A stretch of DNA of 64,000 nt from Gammaproteobacteria bacterium 54_18_T64 (GTDB lineage: Bacteria; Pseudomonadota; Gammaproteobacteria; Pseudomonadales; Porticoccaceae): the NCBI GenBank assembly GCA_002162825.1, contig MAAU01000009.1, positions 1-64,000 of the forward strand. Direction: 5' to 3'. Within the stretch, counting starts at the first letter, position 1, and every line of letters starts with the position of its first letter. The notes under the pieces are model-generated. The model was not told the origin of the DNA. It made no database searches and saw nothing but the letters and a program-made list of their open reading frames with translations. Positions 21,052 through 30,796 of this stretch are shown piece by piece. Position numbers and translations under genes: made by a program.

Positions 21052-21867
21052 TTAATAACCGGCAAGGGCGTGATCGACCTTGTGCTCAATGTCGGAGAGG
21101 TGGCGCACTCCCGTTTTCAGCTGACCGTCGGGGTGCAAGTCAATCCAGCGGTAACCCGGCATGCCATCGCTCATGGCAAAGCCCTCGCTCTCTGCGGCAA
21201 ACTGAAAACAGGTCGATGGTGTTGTATAGACCGGGCACCCCGCCCACTGAGTAGAAAATTCCTGGTGTACGTGGCCGGTAAACAGTGCTTTAACATTGCC
21301 CGCCGCGCGCACAATACCCTCAAATTCATCGGCATTGGAAATACGCTGCTTATCGAGCCAGTCACAGCCCACTGGCATAGGCGGGTGGTGCATAAAAATC
21401 ACAAAGGGCGACTCCGGTTCGGCGCGCAGGCTTTGCTCAAGAAAGGCCAGCTCTTCTGGTTCCAGCCTGCCGCCAACTTTGCCCGGTATGGCGGTGTTGA
21501 GCGAGAGTACCCGCCATTTGCCCAATTCCAGAAGCGGCCAGTAGGGCGAGGATATAAAGCCGCTCTGCATCACCGCAAAATCATCGTGATTGCCCGGCAA
21601 CCAGGCATAGGGGATTTCAAAAAACTGTACCTGTTCGGAAAACAGACTATAGGCGCTGTGCTTACCCTCGGCGGCCACATCACCCGATACCATCATCATA
21701 TCCGCGTAATCACGGCGCGATGAAATGTCGGCCAGTATTTTGCTAAAACTGTCGTAGGTACAAATACCCGCCAGGCGATGTTCCCGCGTTTCGCCAATGT
21801 GCAAGTCGGAAATTTGTACCAGGTGGCGCACTCCCTCTGCAATCATCTGCCAACCCTCGCCTGACAA
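21052..21867 (-). CDS. cpdA: 3',5'-cyclic-AMP phosphodiesterase
   Basis: Calcineurin-like phosphoesterase motifs QISDLHIG, SGDVAAEG, LPGNHDD, TGHVHQE; locus synteny. Confidence 0.92.
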   Translation of the reverse strand: MSGEGWQMIAEGVRHLVQISDLHIGETREHRLAGICTYDSFSKILADISSRRDYADMMMVSGDVAAEGKHSAYSLFSEQVQFFEIPYAWLPGNHDDFAVMQSGFISSPYWPLLELGKWRVLSLNTAIPGKVGGRLEPEELAFLEQSLRAEPESPFVIFMHHPPMPVGCDWLDKQRISNADEFEGIVRAAGNVKALFTGHVHQEFSTQWAGCPVYTTPSTCFQFAAESEGFAMSDGMPGYRWIDLHPDGQLKTGVRHLSDIEHKVDHALAGY

Positions 21868-21972
21868 GGCTGGGCTTGCTCAACACCGATCTGAACAATG
21901 CCCCTCGGGTAAACCGGAGCGAGATTAAACGGAATGCGGGCAGCGCCACATTGCGCCAGCCCCGAAACTAAA

Positions 21973-22473
21973 TTATTCGCAGGCCGTATCGAGCGTTGGC
22001 AGCGGCTCACCCACGGCGTAACCATGCTGGCGACAGAGCACCAGCCATTCTTCAAGAAAGTGATTCCACTGACGCTTTTCATCAGGCTGAAACATATTTT
22101 GATTTGGATAAGCATTATTAGGTCGCACACCACGATTGCAGTCATAGGTAATGACTTCAGCTATTTGCGCATCATGATACAAGCGCAGTGTGAGCACCGG
22201 GGGTTTTAACCAGCGAACTGTGACTGGCTTATCAGTCCTTTCCGACCGAGCGTCGGGGCTCGGGGTACCATCAGTTTGGCCCTGGGCAATCGATAACAAG
22301 GTGGTATAGGAGGTGCGCTCGAGTACCGTCAAGACCACCTCGCCATCACCGCCCGGGGACAGGCCAATGCGCCGCTGATCGACGCTGTGCAGGTCGGGAA
22401 ACAATGCGAGCAGGCGATAATAATTGGCTTCACAGCACGCCATAAACGCTTTTAGATCAACTCGATAACGCAA
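21973..22473 (-). CDS. yqiB: DUF1249 family protein (YqiB-like)
   Basis: LTLRLYHDAQIAEVITYDCNRG...PNQNMFQPDEKRQWNHFLEEWL; conserved position between cpdA and nudF. Confidence 0.9.
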   Translation of the reverse strand: MRYRVDLKAFMACCEANYYRLLALFPDLHSVDQRRIGLSPGGDGEVVLTVLERTSYTTLLSIAQGQTDGTPSPDARSERTDKPVTVRWLKPPVLTLRLYHDAQIAEVITYDCNRGVRPNNAYPNQNMFQPDEKRQWNHFLEEWLVLCRQHGYAVGEPLPTLDTACE

Positions 22474-22520
22474 ATTTTGCCTCTTCTCTTCTACGATGAC
22501 GGGTGGGCCTTACAACGCAA

Positions 22521-23156
22521 CTATTGCCCACTACCTTCGGCACTGAACTGGGCCAGCAAACGGGCCCGGTTTAACTGCAACCACTGTAGGCAAATAATGC
22601 TCGCGGCATTATTACACTGTCCTGCCGCCAGGGCCTCAAGTGCCTCATTTTCACTCATCACATGTAGTAGGATATCTTCATTCTCACAGGCTAGGCCAAA
22701 GTTGCCGCCTTTGCCGTGCAGATCAACCAGTCCGCAAAACAATTCAAGTCGTTCATTGGTGCCCCCTGGGCTTACCAGGTATTCACAGATCGGCAGTAGT
22801 GTCACGCCATCAATGCCCGCCTCTTCTATCAACTCACGCGTGGCCACATCCTCCGAGGTCTCGCCAGCCTCAACCATACCGGCAACCACCTCGAGTTGCC
22901 AGGGTCCCTCCGCCAGGCCCATGGCACCGACTCGAAACTGCTCAACCATACCGACCAATTGCCGCTCGGGGTCGTAGAGCAACACGCCGACTGCGCGCCC
23001 GCGGACAAACAACTCGCGACTAAATTCCCGACTCCAGCCGCCAGCAAACAGGCGGTGGCGCAGCTGTAGTTTCTCCATGGTGAAGAAACCCTGATACACC
23101 ACCTCCCTGGAAATCAGCTCAACATCCCCATCATTCAGCGATTTAACTTTCAACAT
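22521..23156 (-). CDS. nudF: ADP-ribose diphosphatase (Nudix)
   Basis: Nudix box GMVEAGETSEDVATRELIEEAG; locus synteny next to tolC. Confidence 0.93.
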   Translation of the reverse strand: MLKVKSLNDGDVELISREVVYQGFFTMEKLQLRHRLFAGGWSREFSRELFVRGRAVGVLLYDPERQLVGMVEQFRVGAMGLAEGPWQLEVVAGMVEAGETSEDVATRELIEEAGIDGVTLLPICEYLVSPGGTNERLELFCGLVDLHGKGGNFGLACENEDILLHVMSENEALEALAAGQCNNAASIICLQWLQLNRARLLAQFSAEGSGQ

Positions 23157-23313
23157 GAGCTCTTAACCCTCTCCCTAAAGCGATGAACCCGAGCACCACA
23201 GCACCTTTCCTGTATCAAAAAAGATGCATATATAAAAGGGTACGCCGCCGTTTCTATCTGCTAGACTAGCGCGCTATCGCTCCAAAGTCTTATAAATCCC
23301 ATAGGATAAATTC

Positions 23314-24735
23314 ATGCCAAAGCTGATCTCCAAAACGCTGGGTGGCCTGCTATTAACTGCAAGCTGTGCCGTACCACTACAAGCCGAAACACTGGCTGAA
23401 ATCTACCAACTCGCCGTCAACAATGATGCCCAGTTAAGCGCAGCACACGCCGCCTACAAAGCCGGCAAGCAAGCTATTCCCCGCGCCCGCTCTGGCTTAC
23501 TACCCACCATTAACGGCAGTATTGAACTAGCGGACGGCGATGGAGATAACAGCTCCTTTCGCACACTAAACTTCCCCGGCCAGACTTTTAACGCGGGCGC
23601 CGCGGGTGAAAATGACGACGAGAGCGAATTTTACTCTTTAACCCTAACTCAGCCCCTGTTCGATCTACCCGCCTGGTTTACCTTTAAACAGGGCTTTGAT
23701 CTGGACCAACAAGCCAGCGCCGATCTAGCCGCCGAGCAACAGGCCCTAATTGTACGCGTTGCCGCCGCCTACACCGAGGTCTTGCGCAGCAGTGAAGATC
23801 TAATCACCGCCAAGGCCGAGCAGCGCGCCATCGGCCGCCAGCTCGAACAGACCAAGGAACGCTTTGAGGTCGGCCTGCTACCAATCACCGATGTTCACGA
23901 GGCCCAGGCCGCTTTCGACGCCGCCCGAGTTAACACTCTGGAAGCCGAGGGCGCCCTCGATATCGCCTTCGAGGCACTGGAAGTCATGACCGGCCAGCCC
24001 CACAGCGAACTAGCCGGGCTCGCCGCGGAATTCCCCATCACGCCAACCGAGCCTCTCGACCGCGAAGCCTGGGTGAAGTTTGCCCAGGACAACAACTTCA
24101 CCCTTACGGCAGCCCGCTTGAGCATGCAGGCCGCCGAGAAAAATGCCCAAGCCAAACGCGCCGAGCACTTACCACGGGTATCGGCCAAGCTGAGCTACTC
24201 CAACTACCACCAGGATGGTAGTTTTGATCCCAGTGGTAAAAGTAACCAGCCCTTCTCAAGAGACGATGAACCCCTGGTCTTTTCGGTGCGCATGGACGCC
24301 CCTCTGTACTCTGGCGGACTTATCAGCGCAGAACGAAAAATAGCTCAGCAGGAGTTTATCCAGGCCCAGCAAACTCTTCTGCACACCCAACGCAGCACTA
24401 CCCAGCAGGCCCGCTCTCAACACTTAAAAGTACAAACCAACAGCGCCAGGGTAGAGGCCAGAAGTCAGGGTATTATCTCAGCACGCAGCGCCCTTGAAGC
24501 CACCCAGGCCGGTTATGATGTCGGCACTCGCAATATCGTCGACCTCCTGATCTCTCAGCGCCTCCTGTATCGCGCCCAGCGCGACTACGCCAATGCCCGC
24601 TACGACTACATTTTGAGCATGCTCAACCTCAAAGAAGTTGCCGGTTTACTGAGCCCCGACGATATCAACAAGCTCAACGCCTGGATGCGGCCGGAGCAGA
24701 TAGTTGGCAAATCTGACTCTCGAGTAAAACTGTAA
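23314..24735 (+). CDS. tolC: TolC family outer membrane channel protein
   Basis: Signal peptide, LAEIYQLAVNNDAQLSAAHAAYKAGKQAIPRARSGLLP, EAQAAFDAAR, DVGTRNIVDLL. Confidence 0.95.
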   Translation: MPKLISKTLGGLLLTASCAVPLQAETLAEIYQLAVNNDAQLSAAHAAYKAGKQAIPRARSGLLPTINGSIELADGDGDNSSFRTLNFPGQTFNAGAAGENDDESEFYSLTLTQPLFDLPAWFTFKQGFDLDQQASADLAAEQQALIVRVAAAYTEVLRSSEDLITAKAEQRAIGRQLEQTKERFEVGLLPITDVHEAQAAFDAARVNTLEAEGALDIAFEALEVMTGQPHSELAGLAAEFPITPTEPLDREAWVKFAQDNNFTLTAARLSMQAAEKNAQAKRAEHLPRVSAKLSYSNYHQDGSFDPSGKSNQPFSRDDEPLVFSVRMDAPLYSGGLISAERKIAQQEFIQAQQTLLHTQRSTTQQARSQHLKVQTNSARVEARSQGIISARSALEATQAGYDVGTRNIVDLLISQRLLYRAQRDYANARYDYILSMLNLKEVAGLLSPDDINKLNAWMRPEQIVGKSDSRVKL

Positions 24736-25996
24736 GTCTGTCCAACGCGCCGCGGTTGGCCTCGGTCACCGCGAGCGCTGCATCGGACATCTGCCGATAG
24801 CATTGCGCATCATCAACTAATAGTTTTACCACCTGTTCGGCCAACTCACTGGCCGTGGCGCAAAGTGCCAGCCCCCCCGCCTCACTCAGCAAGCGCGCCA
24901 CCTCGGTAAAGTTAAACAGATGTGGGCCACTGAGCACCGGCACACCCCAGGCAGCGGGCTCGATCAGATTGTGACCACCAACGGCGACCAGGCTGCCGCC
25001 GACAAAGCTAATATCGCTGGCACCGCAAAAGGTCAATAACTCCCCCATGGTATCGCCCAACACGATCTGTACGCCATCGGTAATGGCCGCCATTCCAGCC
25101 CCTGGCACCTCGCTGCGCCGACTCAAGTTATAGCCCGCCTCGCTGCAAAGTCCTGCCACCTCGTCAAAGCGCTCCGGGTGGCGCGGCACCAGTACCAAAA
25201 GAAGGTCAGCGCAATGGGCTAGGACCTGGCTAAAGGCATCGAGAACGATTTCATCCTCGCCGCGATGAGTGCTGGCAACCAGCCATACCGGGCGCCCGCT
25301 AGCACCCCGCCACTGGGCCTTGAGCGCCGCCGCTTGTTCGCGGAGAGACTCGTCGAGTTGCAGGTCAAACTTAATATTGCCGGTCACCTCAAGGGATTCA
25401 CTGGCAACACCGAGCCGTAAAAAGCGCTCGCCATCGGCCTCGGTTTGCGCCGCAACCACGGCCAACTGAGCCAGCATGGGCCGCGCCAGCTGAGCCACCT
25501 TGGCATAGCCAGCCGCTGACTTTGCCGACAGGCGAGCATTGGCCAACACCACGGGGATAGACCGGTGGTGGCAGGCATGGATCAAATTGGGCCACAGCTC
25601 CGTTTCCATAATCACCAGTAGCGCTGGATGTGTACGGCTCAGGAAGCGTGCAATGGCATCTGGCATATCGTAGGGGGCGTAACAGTGCTCGACGCTAGCG
25701 CCAAAAATTTTGCCGACCTGAGCCGAACCGGTGGGCGTCATCGTCGTGACCAACAAGGTGGCCTCGGGGTACTGCGCTTGCAAGCGGCGAACCAGGGGCG
25801 CGGCGGCGATGGTCTCACCCACCGAGACGGAGTGCAGCCAAATCACCTGTCGAGAAGCGTCGAGCCTGTCAACAAAGCCGAAACGCTCCCCCCAACGCCG
25901 CCGATAGGCCGGTGCGCGACTACCACGCAAAAATAGGCGCAGTAAAATCAGGGGTAAGCAAAGATAGATAAGTACTGTGTAAAGTAATCGTGCCAA
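24674..25996 (-). CDS. waaA: 3-deoxy-D-manno-octulosonic acid (Kdo) transferase; proposed TTG start at 25996
   Basis: WLHSVSVGETIAAAPLVRRL, MTPTGSAQV, METELWPN, FVGGSLVAVGGHNLIEPAAWGVPVLSGPH. GGAGG lies 6 nt upstream of TTG; the ATG-initiated ORF (26227) adds 77 residues without WaaA-like character and overlaps a divergent gene. Confidence 0.93.
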   Translation of the reverse strand: MARLLYTVLIYLCLPLILLRLFLRGSRAPAYRRRWGERFGFVDRLDASRQVIWLHSVSVGETIAAAPLVRRLQAQYPEATLLVTTMTPTGSAQVGKIFGASVEHCYAPYDMPDAIARFLSRTHPALLVIMETELWPNLIHACHHRSIPVVLANARLSAKSAAGYAKVAQLARPMLAQLAVVAAQTEADGERFLRLGVASESLEVTGNIKFDLQLDESLREQAAALKAQWRGASGRPVWLVASTHRGEDEIVLDAFSQVLAHCADLLLVLVPRHPERFDEVAGLCSEAGYNLSRRSEVPGAGMAAITDGVQIVLGDTMGELLTFCGASDISFVGGSLVAVGGHNLIEPAAWGVPVLSGPHLFNFTEVARLLSEAGGLALCATASELAEQVVKLLVDDAQCYRQMSDAALAVTEANRGALDRLTVLLESQICQLSAPAASRR

Positions 25997-26108
25997 GCGG
26001 AGCCTCCAAGTTTGGGCAGCATACCGAGGCCAGTGGATAGCCGCAAAAGGTTTTGCACAAAGCGCTATAATCCCCGCAAGTACAGACCCCCAGGAAGTAA
26101 ACGCCCCT

Positions 26109-27356
26109 ATGCCAGTAAGCCCCGACACCTTTTCCGGCGCCTTCAAGCCCAGCGAAACAATTGCCACAGATATCACCATTATCGGCGGCGGTATTGCCGG
26201 CCTCTGGTTACTACAGCACCTGTGCAAGCTCGGCTACAATGCCATCTTGCTGGAAAACAGCGCCCTGGGCAGCGATCAGAGTGTCGCCAGCCAGGGCATG
26301 ATTCACGGCGGCATCAAATACACCCTCAGCGGCCTGTTGACCGGCGCCTCCGAGGCCATTGCCGACATGCCCGAATACTGGCGTCAATGCCTGAGGGGTG
26401 AGGGCGACGTTGATCTGCGTGGCTGCAAACTGCTCAGCGATCACTTTTACCTGTGGTCGAGCGCCAACACCACCTCCCGTTTAAGCACCTTTTTTGCCAG
26501 TAAAGCCACCCGCGGTCGCGTCGACAAGGTCAGCGGCAAGCAGCTACCCGCACTGCTACAGGTGCCCGAGTTCAAGGGCTCGGTGTATAAACTGGTCGAC
26601 ATGGTGCTTGATGTTCCCTCCCTCGTGCACCAACTTGCCGAACCGCTGCGCTCGCGTATTTTCCAGATCGACTGGCAAACAGCGCAATTCCAGCCCCAGT
26701 CCGACGGCAGCCACGCCATTGTCATCGGCAATGGCGCGCGGCACCTGCTACTGACGAGCGCGGCCATGGTGCTCACCGCAGGGCGGGGCAATGGCCCATT
26801 ACTCCAGCAATTGGGCGCCTCCAGCCCCGCGATGCAGACCCGCCCCCTGCAGCAGGTCTTGGTCAAACACCGCCACCCCCACGCCTTCTTTGGCCATTGC
26901 CTGGGTCGCGAAACCACACCCCGGGTCACCATTTCCAGCCACGCCTGTGGCGACGGTAGCCAGGTCTGGTACCTTGGTGGTGCTCTGGCAGAAAAGGGCG
27001 CCAGCCAAAGCCGCGCTGAACTCATTCGCTGCGCACAGCGGGAAATGCGCGAGTTACTGCCCTGGGTCGACCTCAGTGATGCCCAGTGGGCGACGCTGCC
27101 GGTCGAGCGCGCCGAGCCCCTGCAGCGCAATTTCGCCCGCCCCGACCAGGCCTATGCAGCCTGGGCCGGCAACTGCGAGAACGTCATCGCCGCCTGGCCC
27201 ACCAAACTCACTCTGGCCCCCAATCTCAGCACCCAAATTGTCGACCTGTTGACAAAAAAAGGTATTGAGCCGACATATTCTTCGCCTATAATTTTGCCGC
27301 TAGAAACACCGTCCATGGCAGTACCACCCTGGCAAGAACTTTTTGGAGAGACTTGA
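26109..27356 (+). CDS. FAD-dependent oxidoreductase (glycine/D-amino acid oxidase or GlpD-like)
   Basis: Rossmann motif ITIIGGGIAGLWLLQHLCKLGYNAILLEN, SVASQGMIHGGIKY. Confidence 0.9.
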   Translation: MPVSPDTFSGAFKPSETIATDITIIGGGIAGLWLLQHLCKLGYNAILLENSALGSDQSVASQGMIHGGIKYTLSGLLTGASEAIADMPEYWRQCLRGEGDVDLRGCKLLSDHFYLWSSANTTSRLSTFFASKATRGRVDKVSGKQLPALLQVPEFKGSVYKLVDMVLDVPSLVHQLAEPLRSRIFQIDWQTAQFQPQSDGSHAIVIGNGARHLLLTSAAMVLTAGRGNGPLLQQLGASSPAMQTRPLQQVLVKHRHPHAFFGHCLGRETTPRVTISSHACGDGSQVWYLGGALAEKGASQSRAELIRCAQREMRELLPWVDLSDAQWATLPVERAEPLQRNFARPDQAYAAWAGNCENVIAAWPTKLTLAPNLSTQIVDLLTKKGIEPTYSSPIILPLETPSMAVPPWQELFGET

Positions 27357-28147
27357 TGCTAGCCAGGCGCGCCCTCGGTAAAACCGGTATGGAAGTCAGC
27401 ATTCTTGGCCTCGGCACCGTCAAACTGGGCAGAGATCGAGGTGTTAAATACCCCCAGAGTTTTAAGATCCCAAATGACAAAGAGGCTGGCGACCTCATCG
27501 CGCTGGCCAAGGACAGCGGCATTAACCTGATCGACACCGCACCGGCCTATGGCAATAGCGAACAGCGTCTCGGTAAGCTACTGGCCGGCCAGCGCCAGGA
27601 TTGGCTAATTTGTAGCAAGGTGGGCGAAGAATTTATCGACGGTGAATCACACTACGACTTCACCCCCGAGCACACCCGCAGCAGCGTCGAGCGCAGCCTG
27701 CGCCGCCTCAACACCGACTTTCTCGACATCGTCCTCATCCACTCCGACGGCAACGACGAGGAAATACTGCAAAAACACGGCACACTGCAGGCCCTGGCAG
27801 AATTGAAGAGGGCCGGTAAGATTCGCGCCATCGGCATGTCGACCAAAACCGTCAAGGGCGGCCTACTCGCCGCCGCACAGGGTGACCTGGTAATGATTAC
27901 CTGGAATTTACAGTACAGGGACGAAATTGCGGTGGCCGATTATTGCCGGCAGCATGGCAAGGGTGTACTGATAAAAAAAGCCCTCGCCAGCGGCCACTCC
28001 GCAGCAGGTAAAAGGTCCGGCGAAGACAACATCGAAAATCCGATAGAAGAATGTTTCAAGATGATTTTTGCCCACCCCGGCGTCAGTAGCGCCATCGTTG
28101 GCACCATTAACCCCGAGCACCTCCGCGCTAATATTAATGCGTTATAA
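27353..28147 (+). CDS. Aldo/keto reductase
   Basis: LGKTGMEVSILGLGTVKLG, NLIDTAPAYGNSEQRLGKLL, LDIVLIHSDG. ATGA overlap with the upstream oxidoreductase. Confidence 0.93.
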   Translation: MMLARRALGKTGMEVSILGLGTVKLGRDRGVKYPQSFKIPNDKEAGDLIALAKDSGINLIDTAPAYGNSEQRLGKLLAGQRQDWLICSKVGEEFIDGESHYDFTPEHTRSSVERSLRRLNTDFLDIVLIHSDGNDEEILQKHGTLQALAELKRAGKIRAIGMSTKTVKGGLLAAAQGDLVMITWNLQYRDEIAVADYCRQHGKGVLIKKALASGHSAAGKRSGEDNIENPIEECFKMIFAHPGVSSAIVGTINPEHLRANINAL

Positions 28148-28217
28148 CGCACAATTTACCCTACCCAGACTGGGCTATACTCACCCCTCGGTCACCAATA
28201 AAAACAGGCGATAGGCT

Positions 28218-29186
28218 ATGACAGAAAATAACGATGCAGGTCTACTGAAGCTACTGCGCTTTCAAAATGAGCAGCTCAAAACAGGGCTGGTCAATGTGCA
28301 GGGTAACCTCGCCGAATCCACCGAAATCAATTATGAATCACTGGCGGAATTCGATGAAATCGGCAAGGATTTCGCCGGCCTGACCAGGGATTCCGAAGAG
28401 ATGACCCGCCAAATGGCTGTGCTAACAGACTTGCTTGCCAAATCCTCGGACCGCACCCAGATCATGGCCGAGCAAATCGAACACATTAACCACTTGCTAC
28501 AAAAAATCGTCGGCATCTCCTACCAAACCAACCTGTTGGGCCTCAATGCCACCATTGAAGCAGCGCGCGCGGGCGAGGCCGGCAAGGGTTTTGCCGTGGT
28601 CGCCGATGAGGTGAAGGCCTTGGCCCGCGAAAGTAAAAAAGCTGCCGACGAGATCACTACGGCCATAGAACAAATTAATGAGGAGTCAATGAACTTCTCC
28701 ACCAGTATGGGGGAATCGAGCGAGGGCTGCGAAAAGGTCAAAAAAGTCGTCGATCAATTTGATCTGCGCTTACATGAAACCAGCCAGGCGAATATGCGCT
28801 CGGTTCAGAAGGTACTCGGCTCTAACGATAAGACCTTCACCTCCCTCACCAAACTCGACCATATTATCTGGAAGGTCAACACCTATCTGTCGATTATCAA
28901 GGAAGACAAACAAATGGATTTTGTCGACCACAGAAACTGCCGCCTCGGTAAGTGGTATACACGCGGAGAGGGCAAAAAGAGCTTTTCAAAACTCAGGGCC
29001 TATCCCCACCTCGATCACCCTCACTCCGCTGTTCACAATGCCACCAAGAGTATTTTCGAGCTGATTGACAGGGGTACTAGCCCGGAGTCAATGGTCGAGC
29101 TTGAAAAGGCGGCACAAGAAATGGAGCGCAGCAGCGATAAAGTCTTCGACGTCCTCGACAAAATGCTCAAGGAAAGAGGCGTCTAG
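28218..29186 (+). CDS. Soluble methyl-accepting chemotaxis-type protein with C-terminal CZB zinc-binding domain
   Basis: Signalling hairpin [41 protein letters not shown] motif [20 protein letters not shown]...HPHSAVH; no TM segments. Confidence 0.92.
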   Translation: MTENNDAGLLKLLRFQNEQLKTGLVNVQGNLAESTEINYESLAEFDEIGKDFAGLTRDSEEMTRQMAVLTDLLAKSSDRTQIMAEQIEHINHLLQKIVGISYQTNLLGLNATIEAARAGEAGKGFAVVADEVKALARESKKAADEITTAIEQINEESMNFSTSMGESSEGCEKVKKVVDQFDLRLHETSQANMRSVQKVLGSNDKTFTSLTKLDHIIWKVNTYLSIIKEDKQMDFVDHRNCRLGKWYTRGEGKKSFSKLRAYPHLDHPHSAVHNATKSIFELIDRGTSPESMVELEKAAQEMERSSDKVFDVLDKMLKERGV

Positions 29187-29281
29187 GCCCAGCCGGCCGC
29201 CTTCAATAATACCGGGGATATGCCAGCGGAAGGCGCCCTTTACTACAACAATGACAAACCAACACTGTTTTCAATCGGGCT

Positions 29282-30706
29282 TTATTCACCCTGAATTTTT
29301 TCCACAATGGCTGTGGTTGAACAGTCATCGAGAAAATCTAGCGCCCTCACCTCGCCGCCGTAGGCTTCGACAATCTCCCATCCCACCACCGACTCTTTTT
29401 GGTAGTCGCCGCCTTTTACCAGGATATCGGGACGAATGAACTCCAGCAGCCGCTCCGGGGTATCGTCGGTAAAGACCAACACCCAGTCGACGGACTCCAG
29501 GCCCGCCAATACGGCCATGCGCCTATCCTCCGAATTGATTGGCCGGCCCTCGCCCTTGAGGCGCCGCACCGACTCATCGGCATTCACTGCGACAATCAGG
29601 CGCTCACCCAAACGGCGCGCCTGCTCGAGATAACCGACATGGCCAGCGTGGAGAATATCAAAACAACCATTGGTAAAAACAATGCGCTCACCGTGGGCGC
29701 GGGCATCGGTCAAATCGACCAGCAACTGCTCCTCATTGACAACGCCACGTCCGTGGCCCTGCTCAAGCTGAAGCGCGCGCCGCAATTCCGGGGCACTTAT
29801 CGTTGCCGTACCCAATTTACCGACCACAATACTCGCCGCCAGATTGGCCAGCACCACAGCCGCGGGCAATTCCTCCCCAGCACCCAGCCCCGCAGCCAAC
29901 ACGGAGATCACCGTATCACCCGCACCGGTGACATCGAAGACTTCACGCGCCCGCGCCGGTAGGTGAAATTCGGGCATGTCTCGGCGCAACAGGGTCATGC
30001 CGTGTTCACCACGAGTCACCAGTAAGGCCTCAAGCTGTAGGTCTTCGAGCAGGGCCAAGCCCTTGGCCACGATGGCCCCCTCACTGTCACAGGGCCCAAC
30101 GACGGCTTCAAATTCGCCCATATTCGGCGTAATCAGAGTTGCCCCCCGATAGCGACTAAAGTCACTGCCCTTGGGGTCTGCCAATACCGGAATACCACGC
30201 TGTCGAGCCGCAGCAATCAAGGCCACGGGGTTTTGCAGGCCACCCTTGCCGTAGTCCGACAACACCAGCACGCTGACATCTGACAGTAGGGCCTCGACCT
30301 TACCAGCAATTTGATCCGTATCGGCCGCCGTAAACTGTTCTTCAAAATCGAGCCTAAGCAACTGCTGGTGACGGCTTATGACGCGCAATTTGGTGATGGT
30401 CGGCTTATCAAAGGAGACTTGGAAGTCGGTGCGAATACCCGCCGAACGGAAGCGGGCCTCAAGGGCTTGAGCCGCGTCATCTGCACCCACGACACCCACC
30501 AGAGAGGCACCGGCACCCAGGGCGGCAATGTTCAAGGCTACATTGCCGGCACCACCGACTCTATCTTCTAGTTGCTCGACCTTGACCACCGGTACCGGCG
30601 CTTCCGGCGAGATGCGCGAGGCCGGCCCCTGCCAATAGCGGTCGAGCATTAAATCACCAACTACCAATATTTGAGCGCGATCAAAGCGCGGCATATCTAC
30701 CTTCAA
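29282..30706 (-). CDS. hldE: Bifunctional D-glycero-beta-D-manno-heptose-7-phosphate kinase / heptose-1-phosphate adenylyltransferase
   Basis: VVGDLMLDRYWQGPASRISPEAPVPVV, FDVTGAGDTVISVLAAGL, VFTNGCFDILHAGHVGYLEQAR. Confidence 0.97.
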   Translation of the reverse strand: MKVDMPRFDRAQILVVGDLMLDRYWQGPASRISPEAPVPVVKVEQLEDRVGGAGNVALNIAALGAGASLVGVVGADDAAQALEARFRSAGIRTDFQVSFDKPTITKLRVISRHQQLLRLDFEEQFTAADTDQIAGKVEALLSDVSVLVLSDYGKGGLQNPVALIAAARQRGIPVLADPKGSDFSRYRGATLITPNMGEFEAVVGPCDSEGAIVAKGLALLEDLQLEALLVTRGEHGMTLLRRDMPEFHLPARAREVFDVTGAGDTVISVLAAGLGAGEELPAAVVLANLAASIVVGKLGTATISAPELRRALQLEQGHGRGVVNEEQLLVDLTDARAHGERIVFTNGCFDILHAGHVGYLEQARRLGERLIVAVNADESVRRLKGEGRPINSEDRRMAVLAGLESVDWVLVFTDDTPERLLEFIRPDILVKGGDYQKESVVGWEIVEAYGGEVRALDFLDDCSTTAIVEKIQGE

Positions 30707-30796
30707 CTCTATTCTCCGTTTTACTGCCCAGCCTTAACTCGGCATTTTCTCAACTAGCCCGAGGGTTTTCTGTAGCGGGTCTATGATTTTTAAGTA

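Noticed and set aside
21037-21723. Plus-strand ORF (228 aa) antisense to cpdA
   Set aside because: cpdA metallophosphoesterase motifs are clear on the minus strand; the antisense ORF has no support.
26447-27130. Minus-strand ORF (227 aa) antisense to the FAD oxidoreductase
   Set aside because: Ser/Arg/Cys-rich translation typical of an antisense frame; no recognisable domain.
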